Assembly: GCA_030267565.1 (NCBI GenBank) | Contig: BRXU01000034.1 | Span: 575,501 to 639,500 of the forward strand | From: Pleodorina starrii | Lineage: Eukaryota > Chlorophyta > Chlorophyceae > Chlamydomonadales > Volvocaceae | DNA: 64,000 bases | Direction: 5' to 3' | Shown: positions 35,801-47,800 of the stretch, piece after piece | Numbering within the stretch: position 1 is the first letter of the stretch | Layout of the letters: each line of letters opens with the position of its first letter | Translations under genes and position numbers: made by a program | The notes under the pieces: model-generated | Seen by the model: only the letters and a program-made list of their open reading frames with translations | What the model was told of the DNA's origin: nothing | Database searches by the model: none

Positions 35801-38800
35801 ACCCGTGCGCCTGGGAGGAGTGGGACGTGGCGGAGATGCAGGTGGGGGAAAGAGATAGATACACGCCCATGCCTATGCCCGTAAATGCCGGTGAAACCCC
35901 TCCCCGCTCCCGTCCCTCCCTCCCTCACGTAATGGCATCACGCGCCAACGCCGGCTACGCTGGCCCCCCTGACCTCTCTCCTCTGAAGGGCACCATCCAG
36001 TCATGAGCGCATCAGCTCATCAGCTCATGTTGCGTCGCGCCCCTCCCTCCCTCCCTCCCAGGACGGCCCCGCCCCCGGCTGCGTCCTGTACTACAACCGC
36101 AACCTGCAAGAGGTCGCCTGGAGGGCCCCGCCCGCGAGCCCGCTGCCGGCGCTGCCAGGCGAGTGCGGGTGGGGGTGGTGGGGCGAGTGAGGGTGGAGGA
36201 GGTGGGCCGAGTGCGTCCGAAAGGGCTTGGGTGCCAGCAGGCCGGAGAGGGTGGGAGAGGGCGGGAGAGGGCGGGAGAGGGCCGGAGAGGGCGGGAGAGG
36301 GCGGGAGAGCTGGTGCGGTGCCGACGTCACGGAAGCACCATCCATCCCTCCTTCCCTTCCTCCCTTCCTCCATCCCGCACCGTCATTCACGCCTGGATGA
36401 ACCCGTGCAGGCGCGATCCCGCTGCCGTCGCTCACCGACCCGCGGGTCGCCTCCCCGGCCGCCACTCCACTCGGCCGCGAGTGGCTGCCGGGGGGCGTCG
36501 CGCCGCTGGGTGTGCAGCGGAGCAAGCTGCGGTTCCTGGATACCCTGCGGCGGCTGCCCGCGTTCCGTACGACGCGCGTGCGGAGCAACTATGAGATTGG
36601 TTTCGGAGGGCTGCTGGGGATCGTCCCCGGTCAGGAGGTGCGCTCGTGCTACATGGCCCGGGGGGTGTCCAGTCGGGGAAGGGAGCGCTCGCTGGGGTTA
36701 CGCAAGTCCTACCTACCTACCTACCTACCTACCTACTTACCTACCTACCTACCTACCTACCTACCTACCTACCTACCTACCTACCTACCTACCTACCTAC
36801 CTACCTACCTACCTACTTACCTACCTACCTACCTACCTACCTACCTACCTACCTACCTACCTACCTACCTTACACGCAGGTCCAAGTCCGGGGGCAGCAC
36901 TGCAGCCGCTCCATTGTCGTACAGGCGCGCGGCGGCTTCAAATTCGTCGACCCGGACGACCCCAGCACAGCCCGTCTGCTGCCCGCCGCTGGCGGCGGCG
37001 CCGCAGGCGCCATGTACGGCCTCGGCGCCGCAATCGGCGCCGCTCCTGGCGCCTCCGGCGCTGACGCGCTGGGTGGCGGTCTGTTTCCTGGCATCCGGGA
37101 GTGTGTGGTGCTGAGCTACTCTCTAGATGCAGCGGTGGAGGAGCTGCGGGAGAAGTACGTGTGGCTGGACGGCCACGTGGCGCTGGACGACAGCTCGGGT
37201 GCGTGGCGGCCACTATGCCACGTTATTCCCGCGCGGCGCCCCAGGCCTTGTTCCGATACGCTGCGGCCCCTCTGCTTGACCCGTAAGAAGGTTTTGCCCA
37301 CCCACCCGCCTGCCTGCCTGTCTGCCTGCCTGCCTGCTTGCCTGCCTGCTTGCCTGCCTGCTGGCCTGTCTACCTGCCTGTCAACCCGCCCTCCCGCCTG
37401 CCTACTTTTCTGTCTGCTTGCCTGCCTGCTTGTGGCGCAGGCACGCCGCCCGCGCCGGTGCGCTTCAGCGTCGTCCGCGACGGGACTCTGGCCTGGGCCC
37501 GCTGGGTGCTCACCGCCGGAGAGGTCCACCGCTGCTGTGTGCCGGTACTGGGCTGCAGGCAAGTACCCGTACCGGCCCGGCCCGTCCCGTCCCGACAGCG
37601 GGAAAAAAGCACGAAATACTTAGGGTATATTGCGATATACGATGGACCATCACGTTCCCCCCTGTGGTCCCGCAGGCAGCTTCATCTGGTTGTGGAGAGT
37701 GACTTCAGCGGGGGGGCCCGGGCCGTGTGGCTGGACCCGGGGCTGCTGTGTGCCCCCCTGCACGATAAGGCCCTCACCGCCTCCCTGGAGCGAGCCGCAC
37801 GAGCCAACCAGGTGGGCCGGGGTTAGAGGGCGAGAAGAGGGAAGAACCACAGCTGGACATGGGCTGAGGGCGTGGGCTGAGGGCGTGGGCGCAGGGCGTG
37901 GGCGCAGGGATGGGAGCTCGGGGACCCCCAGGGGTGTCGGTGCGGCGGGGGGGCCAGGGCCGGCTCTGAGTGACTCTTGAAGGGGTGTGGGGAGCGGGGG
38001 GAGTTGGAGAGGTCTTGCACCCTGCGCCCCCCCCCGGGACACAGATGTGCTGCTGGCCTGCTGCTGGTGGGTGGTGGCTGTGCTCCTGCCCTGCCCTGCC
38101 CTGCCCTGCCATGTCGCGCGCGCGCCCTGTGCGACGCCTTTCCCCTCCAACTCCCCTTCACTCACTCAAGCGCTGTTCCGGACTTGTCGCCGAACGTGGT
38201 TCCGTCGCCCTCGGCTCTCCGACCGCCCTGCCCTGCCCCCCTGGACCTGGACCTGGCCCCGGCATCAGGCGGCTGACTCATCGGCTCAGGACCTCAAGGT
38301 TACGTTTGTGACGGAGGCGGGGGGAGGCATCATGTACATGGCGCCGGCGCGGTCGGTACCCGCAGAGGTGCGAGGAGAGGGAGGGGACGGGGGGGAGGTG
38401 CGAGGAGAGGGAGGGAAGGGAGAAAATGGGGAAAAGGGCGGGGGGGAGGAGGAGGGGTGGGGCACGGCGAGGCGTGACCGGCGGTCTTCCAGGGATAGAG
38501 ATCTGGCATTTGCCAGCGAACGCCCTCTCTGTTCCTTCGCTGCGGCATCTTGTTTCTCTCTCAACCCCCACCGGACCAATCGTAACTGCGGCCCCTCCCC
38601 AGGTGAGCCGCAGCAGCAGCACAGCCAGTTACCGGATCAGTGTCTTCAGCGGCCCGGAGAGGAACGGCGGCACGCGGGGCCGCGTCTTCATTCGGCTGCT
38701 CGGCCGCCGCGGCAGCGGACCCGGAGCGACGTCGGTCAAGAGCAGCCTCATCTGCCTCAACCCCGACGGTGCCCCGCTCAAGGAGTGAGTTGCCGAGTGG

Positions 38801-41800
38801 CCCACTGGCGTGTGGGCGCAGCGTCGCCGCTCGCCAGCCTGCCGGCGCCCCCTGCTCGCTACGTCCCCTGCGCAACCTTCCTCCCTCACTCCGTTCCTCC
38901 CTCACTCCGTTACCCCCGCACTCCGTTCCTCCCTCACTCCGTTACCCCCGCACTCCGTTCCTCCCTCACTCCGTTACCCCCTCACTCCGTTACCCCCGCA
39001 CTCCGTTACCCCCTCACTCCGTAATCCGTTCTCCGCTCCCTTCGTCGCCGCCTTCTCCGCCCGCTTTCTCTGCTGATGGAGACCGTGACGGGAACCCTAG
39101 GGACTGCCCCCGACTACCCGGTGGGGGTGGTGATGGTGGGGGTGGTGATTGTTGGCACGGTGTATTTGCCGTATGATGCCCCGGCCGCCCGCCCCCGACC
39201 CCCCGTTTACGGGCTCCGGCCTATACGTGGATGACCCCTCACCCACCCACCCACCCACCGCACACCACACCAGGGGCGACAAGCACTCGCTGCTGGAACC
39301 GGTAACGCTGCCGTACATGGACGAGCTGGATGCGGTTGTACTGCAGCACGTGCCGCCGCCGTCAGGGCTGATGGGGGGCAGCACGGCCGTCGGGGGCCCC
39401 AACGACTGGAGCGTGCAACATGTGGAAGTGGCATGGTGGGGCAGGGTAGGGGGGGAAGCGAGGGTAACCCCAGTAATCCCGTGCGCCGTGCCTCCTCCCG
39501 ACTGCCATTCCCGACCGCCTTCCCTCCCCCGTCCCTCGCGCTCCAAACCCCCTGCGTCCGGTCCCTCACGCCCCCACCCCACTGCGGACAGTGAGGACAC
39601 AGGCAGCACCGGCTACTTCGCGGCGGGCGGCTGGTTCCTGCAGCTGGCCACCAGGCAGGCGGAGGAGCGGGCGGCGGCGGGGGGGGCGGGGGCGGGTGCG
39701 GGGGGTCGCGGCTCCCCCCCCTCCAGTCTGCAGGCCTCACAGCTGGAGCTGATGCTGCCGCGAGTCACCTCGGAAACACAGCTCAAGGTAGGGGGAGGGG
39801 GAGGGAGCGCTCCAAATGTGCGGCGCGTTTGGCCTAGCCGGCAGATTCTGTTTCTCGCCTTCACGCCCGCCCTTTGGCCTTTCGGTGGTTACGGTCGATA
39901 CGGTCTCCTCCCCTCCCCTCCCCTCCCCTCTCCTCCCCTCCCCTCCCCTCCCCTCCCCTCCCCTCTCCTGCCCTCCCCTCCCCTCTCCTCCCCTCTCCTG
40001 CCCTCCCCTCCCCTCTCCTCCCCTCTCCTGCCCTCCCCTCCCCTCTCCTCCCCTCTCCTGCCCTCCCCTGCCCTCTCCTGCCCTGCCCTCTCTCAGGTGG
40101 TGTTCCACATCATCAGCTCCGGCAAGGGCATCGGGATGGGCATCGACGGCGACGTGCAAGTATGTACGGTAGTGCGGATGTACTGCAGTGTAACGAACAA
40201 CGGAACGGTGTGCCAGTGCGCAATGAATCAGTCTGTGTGTCCATTGCCCATTGCTCATCCGGGTGTGTCTCATCCAGGGAGCGCCGCATGGGCGCCTGTC
40301 CCCCCATGCGGCACTGCCATGCCCCGATACACCAAACCAACCCGGACCGCCATCCTGATCTCCGACCTCGGATCTCGGAGTACGGATCTTAGATCTGGGA
40401 TCTCAGATCCCAGATCTCGGATCTCGGATCTCGAATCTCACATCTCAGATCTCGGATCTTCCTGCTTCTTTGACTACCTAACGGTAATCTGATCCCCGAT
40501 GGTGGTGGCTGCTTGCTCACCCCCTCAGATGGAGCTCGTGGGGCAGGCGGCGGGTGGCGGCTACCAGTACGCCTCACTGTCGCTGCCCGGGTCCTCCATC
40601 GACAAGTCACACGAGGCCCGGCTGCTGAGCAGTCCGGTGCCGCTGGGGGAGCTTCTCAATGTGGAGCTCAGCTGCAGGCGAGTGGCGGCGGAGGGGGGGC
40701 TGGGGGGCTGGGGGGTTAGGGTGGCTGGAGGGAGAGGGAGTGGGGGAGGGCTGGGTGGGTGGGTGGGTGGCTTGGAGAGGGGGTAGCGGTGGCGGGGCAG
40801 GGCAGAGCAGGGGCGAGCCCACTGTGTTGCCAGGCCAGGGGGGCATCAACGGCCTCCTCCTCCTGTTGTAGCGACCCCTAGATAGCCGCATGTTCACTCG
40901 GTGGAGCAGGGGCTGAGGGTGACCGATCGGACCTCCGTTGTTGCGATCAATGCCCCCACATTACATTACATGGGGACGCTCCGCGCCGCCGCACCCGACC
41001 CAGCCGTTTTCCTCTCCCTCCACCCTTTCTACCCGTCGCGCCCTTTCCCCTTCCCTGAGCCCTTCGCAGGCAGCAAGGCCTGCTGGCCACACGACTTCAG
41101 TACATTGAGGTACGGCATGCAGCCCCTGATCGCCTGCCTGCTGTCCCCATCGCCTTTCTTTCCGTTCCTTCCCATTGCCCGTCTCCTTCGGTTCATCCTA
41201 CTCCCCTGCTCTGTCCTCGCCTGAACCCAACCACCCAACCACCCAGGTGGTGCGTCTCTCCGACGGACGCCACTTTCTGTTCCTGCCACCGCTCCCCGAC
41301 CCCACCGACCCGCCCGACCCTGCCGCCGGTCGACTGGTGCTGAGGGCCGCCAGTCAGCCCTACTTCCGCATCTCCACCTTTACAAGCGCACTGCCCGAGG
41401 TGGGAGGCGGTGGTGGTGGGGGGGGGGCGGGAAGGAGGGGGGGCGAGAGGCCGTGGTCACGGGGGCTCCGTCCTTTGGACAGCCGTTTACCACCACCCTG
41501 TTTGTTCGAGTTGTTCTAGTCACTGCAAAACACACACACTGACACACACACAAGCATCGCATCCTTTTATTTCTGTTTGCTGTGTGTTACCGTATTTGTC
41601 CTGTTTACGAGTTTTGTTTCTGCGTCGCGCGAACCTGGCACGCTGTACAAGGCTGTACAATGCCGTATACCGACGCGCAGGCTAGTACGGACGCGCGAGT
41701 GTACGTCGATCTGTTCGGCTGCCGCGGCAAGCTGCTCGATCTGCACCTGAGGGACTCCACGGGGGACTGCTTCAACGAGGGCGCCGAGGACGTGTTCTTC

Positions 41801-44800
41801 TTCCCCGACCCGGGGCTGGGGGAGCTGGGCAGCATTTGCATCTCACACGACGACTCGGGTGGGTGCGTGGGGCCAACGGCGTAGTGGTCCGCGCCCCGGC
41901 CTCCCCCCCCCCGCGCGACCTCCCCCGCCGCGCACGCTGTGGGGTGGGGTGCTGTGGTCCGCGCACGAGAGGAGTGAGAGGCAGTTTGCCCGGGCGCGGG
42001 TCCCCCTCCCTCCCTGCGGCTTTGTCGCAATGAACAATCGCTCTGCTCCGCTGCCTCGCAACACACGCTGACGCCCACACAGACACCTACGGTACACCGC
42101 CTCTCCCTCCCTGTGTGTGTATGTGCGTGTGGTCGGATCCTGCTGCAGGTGACTCCCCCAACTGGCACCTGGACCGCTTGGAGATCTCCCACACCGGCAC
42201 CGGCCGAACCGACGTGTTCGTGTGCAAGCAGTGGATCGGGCTGCGGGCCCACGAGCAGGCACGTGTACGGCTTTAGTACGGCACATCTGTACGGAAGATG
42301 CATGGGTCAGGGGGGCGGAGTTCCTGCACGGCACTGCCTGTGCTACGGTCACAATTGGTGGGAGCTCGAGTGGCTGCGGGGGGTGCGGGGGATAGCTGCT
42401 GCCCCCGCAGCCCGCTGCTGCTGCTGCTGTTGCTCGGGGTCGGAAGGTCGGGGATGCGCTCTCCTCCAGGTTAGCTGTGTTCGCGCCTTACTGACTGGTC
42501 CGGCACCGGCACCCAGCACCCAGCAAAGCAGCAGCGCCCTCCTCTCCCCTCTCCTCCGCGCAGGATGCCGGAGACGTGGCTGCGGGCCGCTTCGGAGAAG
42601 ACCGGGTGAGCACCGTTCTTCTGTCTTCTGTCTTCCGCCTGGGTCCCGGTTCCATAAAGTGCACCCCCGTCCCGCCTCCCCCGTCCCCGACCCGGGCTCC
42701 CTGGCGCCCCCCCCCCCCCCAAACCCAACCCAACCCCATCTCAACCCAACGCTATCCCAACCCGTGCAGGTTCTGGAGCGAGTGCTCTACCCCACGCACG
42801 TCCTTGCATCACTCAAGGTACGGGACGGTACGGCACCCTGTACGGCACATATACGAGGTTCGTGCATGGGCGCCGTGTCCCGAAGCGCCGCTCCCCAGGA
42901 GCTCCTGCTGCCGCTGATGAGCTGAGGCCAGGCCGCACCGGATGGCAACTGGAGCGCTGGGGGGTAAAAAGAGAATATTCCGCAGCGAAGGGACGGAGAT
43001 GGCGTTAACGAACGGACCCGGAAGCGCTGGGGGGCACTGGAGCCGCCGGGGATCTCGGGGCCAGATCACCGAGGCACTCGTCCTCATCTGCACGCGGTGG
43101 CCAGACGGCCGCCCGCCCGTCTGCCCGCTGTCGATGCCAAGGCCAACCCTCCAGAACCCCCGGACCACCCAAGCCCCTGGTTCTTCTTTCTTACCCCCAA
43201 CCCCTCTCACCCCCACTCCCACACCCTACCCCCGTCTGCTGCCCCAACACACCCCCGTGTTGCCCCTCCTCCCCGCCAGAACGGCAAGCCGCTGCTCCGA
43301 TACCACGTCATGTTCCACTGCGAGAGCCCCGCGGGCGAGCTGGCCCACACGGCTGAGGCGCTGCAGCTGGTGGGCTGGCAGACCGCCATGGACGAGGTGT
43401 GTCGGCTTTGTCCTAAGTGGCCGGGAGACGGGAGCGGCTGGGGTCCCGTCACCGTCACTGACCTGACCATATGACCTGACCTGACCATATGACCCGACCT
43501 GACCATATGTCCCAACCTGACCATATGTCCCAACCTGACCATATGTCCCAATCTGACCAGATGACCTGACCTGACCATATGACCTGACCTGACCATATGT
43601 CCCAACCTGACCGTATGTCCCAACCTGACCATATGACCTGACCTGACCATATGACCCGACCTGACCATATGTCCCAACCTGACCATATGACCCCACCTGA
43701 CCATATGACCTGACCTGACCATATGACCCCACCTGACCATATGACCTGACCTGACCATACGACCTGATATGACCATATGACCTGATATGACCGTATGACC
43801 CGACCTGACCATATGACCTGACCTGACCAGATGACCCCACCTGACCAGATGACCCCACCTGACCATATGACCTGACCTGACCATATGACCTGATCTGACC
43901 ATATGACCTGATATGACCGTATGACCCGACCTGACCATATGACCTGATCTGACCATATGACCTGATCTGACCATATGACCTGACCTGACCATATGACCTG
44001 ACCTGACCATATGACCCGACCTGACCATATGACCCCACCTGACCAGATGACCTGACCTGACCATATGACCTGACCTGACCATATGACCTGATCTGACCAT
44101 ATGACCCCACCTGACCATATGACCTGATATGACCATATGACCCGACCTGACCATATGACCTGATCTGACCATATGACCCCACCTGACGACCTGACCATAT
44201 GACCCCACCTGACCATATGACCTGATCTGACCATATGACCTGATCTGACCATATCACCTGATCTGACCATATGACCTGATCTGACCATATGACCCCACCT
44301 GACCATATGACCCGACCTGACCATATGACCTGACCTGACCATATGTCCCAACCTGACCATATGTCCCAACCTGACCAGATGACCTGACCTGACCATATGA
44401 CCTGACCTGACCATATGTCCCAACCTGACCGTATGTCCCAACCTGACCATATGACCTGACCTGACCATATGACCCGACCTGACCATATGTCCCAACCTGA
44501 CCATATGACCCCACCTGACCATATGACCTGACCTGACCATATGACCCCACCTGACCATATGACCTGACCTGACCATACGACCTGATATGACCATATGACC
44601 TGATATGACCGTATGACCCGACCTGACCATATGACCTGACCTGACCAGATGACCCCACCTGACCAGATGACCCCACCTGACCATATGACCTGACCTGACC
44701 ATATGACCTGATCTGACCATATGACCTGATATGACCGTATGACCCGACCTGACCATATGACCTGATCTGACCATATGACCTGATCTGACCATATGACCTG

Positions 44801-47800
44801 ACCTGACCATATGACCTGACCTGACCATATGACCCGACCTGACCATATGACCCCACCTGACCAGATGACCTGACCTGACCATATGACCTGACCTGACCAT
44901 ATGACCTGATCTGACCATATGACCCCACCTGACCATATGACCTGATATGACCATATGACCCGACCTGACCATATGACCTGATCTGACCATATGACCCCAC
45001 CTGACCATATGACCCGACCTGACCATATGACCCCACCTGACCATATGACCTGATCTGACCATATGACCTGATCTGACCATATCACCTGATCTGACCATAT
45101 GACCTGATCTGACCATATGACCCCACCTGACCATATGACCCGACCTGACCATATGACCTGACCTGACCAGATGACCCCACCTGACCAGATGACCTGACCT
45201 GACCATATGACCTGACCTGACCATATGACCTGATCTGACCATATGACCTGATATGACCGTATGACCCGACCTGACCATATGACCTGATCTGACCATATGA
45301 CCTGATCTGACCATATGACCTGACCTGACCATATGACCTGACCTGACCATATGACCCGACCTGACCATATGACCCCACCTGACCAGATGACCTGACCTGA
45401 CCATATGACCTGACCTGACCATATGACCTGATATGACCATATGACCCCACCTGACCATATGACCTGATCTGACCATATGACCTGACCTGACCATATGACC
45501 TGATATGACCATATGACCCGACCTGACCATATGACCTGATCTGACCATATGACCCCACCTGACCATATGACCCGACCTGACCATATGACCCCACCTGACC
45601 ATATGACCTGATCTGACCATATGACCTGATCTGACCATATCACCTGATCTGACCATATGACCTGATCTGACCATATGACCCCACCTGACCATATGACCTG
45701 ATCTGACCAGATGACCCGACCTGACCATATGACCTGATATGACCATATGACCCCACCTGACCATATGACCTGATATGACCATATGACCCCACCTGACCAT
45801 ATGACCTGATCTGACCGTATGACCCCACCTGGCCATATGACCTTATCTGACCATATGACCCCACCTGGCCGTATGACCCCACCTGACCATATGACCTGAT
45901 CTGACCATATGACCTGATCTGACCATATGACCTGATATGACCATATGACCCGACCTGACCATATGACCTGATCTGACCATATGACCCCACCTGACCATAT
46001 GACCTGATATGACCGTATGACCCGACCTGACCGTATGACCTGATATGACCATATGACCCGACCTGACCATATGACCTGATCTGACCATATGACCCCACCT
46101 GACCATATGACCTGATATGACCGTATGACCCGACCTGACCATATGACCTGACCTGACCATATGACCCCACCTGACCATATGACCTGATATGACCATATGA
46201 CCCCACCTTGCCATATGACCTGATCTGACCGTATGACCCCACCTGACCATATGACCTGATCTGACCATACGACCTGACCTGACCATATGACCTGGTCTGA
46301 CCGTATGACCCCACCTGACCATATGACCCCACCTGACCATATGACCTGATCTGACCATATGACTTGACCTGACCAAATGACCTGACCTAACCATATGACC
46401 CCATCTGACCATATGACCCGACCTGACCTATGACCTGACCTGACCATATGACCCGACCTGACCATATGACCCCGCCTGACCTGACATGTCCTCACCTGGT
46501 CATATGACCTGACCTGAGCATATGACCTGACCTGACCATATGACTTGACCTGACCATATGACTTGACCTCACCTCACCTCACCTCACCTCACCTCACCTC
46601 ACCTCACCTCACCTCACCTCACCTCACCTCACCTCACCTCACCTCACCTCACCTCACCTCACCTCACCTCACCTCACCTCACCTCACCTCACCTCACCTC
46701 ACCTCACCTCACCTCACCTCACCTCACCTCACCTCACCTCACCTCACCTCACCTCACCTCACCTCACCTCACCTCACCTCACCTCACCTCACCTCACCTC
46801 ACCTCACCTCACCTCACCTCACCTCACCTCACCTCACCTCACCTCACCTCACCTCACCTCACCTCACCTCACCTCACCTCACCTCACCTCACCTCACCTC
46901 ACCTCACCTCACCTCACCTCACCTCACCTCACCTCACCTCACCTCACCTCACCTCACCTCACCGTATGACCCGACCGTATGACCCGGCCGTATGACCCGA
47001 CCGTATGACCCGACCATATGACCTGACCATATGACCTGACCTGACCATATGACCCGACCTGACCAAATGTCCTGACCTGACCTTATGACCTGACCTGACC
47101 ATATGACCCGACATGACCTTATGACCTGACCTGACCTTATGACCTGACCTGACCGTATGACCTGACCTGACCGTATGACCTGACCTGACCGTATGACCTG
47201 ACCATATGACCTGACCTGACCATATGACCCGACATGACCTGACCTGGGCGATCCAAGTCCCTCCTTCCATGATTCCGTGTTTCTGTGTGACATGTGTGAC
47301 CTGTGACATGCACCATGGGCCATGGGAGATTTTGTGCAGTCACTCCAATTCTCCGACGTCGTGATCTTGGAGGGCGGCCGGGGAGCGGAGATGGATCTGG
47401 AACTGGACATGCAGTACGTACGATACGTCCAGGCGGCATCCCGGGAGGAGGCGCAGCAGGGGCTGGAGGACGGTGACGAGGTGCGCATCGCATCACCACC
47501 ACCACACCCACCGCCGCCTCTGTGAGTTCACTTCCCACTGCCGTTCAGTCGCAGCAGTCACTTCCCGCTCTTCACCTGCACCTGATGTTTGACCGATTAG
47601 GTCCGCTCCCCGGGCCCTCCCGCCCGCCACAGACCGCGACCGACCCGCTGCTTTCTCGCCCGTCACGCTGCTGCCCAGCCTGCCGCTCCCAAAAGCACCT
47701 GCAGTTGTAGCAACCACCCAGCAACGCACGTGGCTGCGCGCCACTGCACCCCACCGCATTCCGCTGAGCTGTGCCCCTCCATCCTTCCTTCGCCGCAACC

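Larger units (their letters stand above)
36411..37811 (+). other. Giant gene: NPCBM-like carbohydrate-binding module (exons 21-24)
   Basis: Exons 36411-36637, 36880-37198, 37441-37558 and 37676-37811. The exon 36411 product, including [20 protein letters not shown], leads into [53 protein letters not shown], then LHLVVESDF and VWLDPGL. This is the NPCBM/NEW2 pattern: a structure shared with Asp-Asp after a beta strand, V-x-F-x-V-x-x-D-G-x-x-x-W, and L-x-L-V-V. That family binds galactose-containing glycans in bacterial enzymes; in this protein the ligand is unknown. Confidence 0.6.
42770..47480 (+). other. Giant gene: PLAT-like domain interrupted by a 3.9-kb repeat intron (exons 36-38)
   Basis: Exons 42770-42817, 43280-43396 and 47340-47480. 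[20 protein letters not shown] starts a PLAT-like fold, and [20 protein letters not shown] continues in the same phase after the minisatellite intron 43397-47339. The domain is diverged; the assignment rests on its position in a PLAT series and on strand pattern. Confidence 0.5.

Noticed and set aside
36003..37114. Plus-strand ORFs containing long Tyr-Leu-Pro-Thr runs
   Set aside because: They read through the (CTAC)n microsatellite, which lies in an intron with good donor (36638) and acceptor (36879) sites.
43226..46495. Minus-strand ORF of 1,089 codons, and several others of 170-800 codons in the same place
   Set aside because: They are produced by the 18-bp minisatellite, whose length is a multiple of three. 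The translations are six-residue repeats (VIWSGQ, SYGQVG, MVRSGH) in three frames of one strand, and the array lies within an intron of the plus-strand gene.
46563..46982. Plus-strand ORF of TSPHL repeats
   Set aside because: A pure ACCTC pentamer array without stop codons in any frame; low complexity inside an intron.
43460..47245. CRISPR-like array
   Set aside because: The units are directly tandem with no unique spacers, and the genome is eukaryotic. It is a minisatellite.
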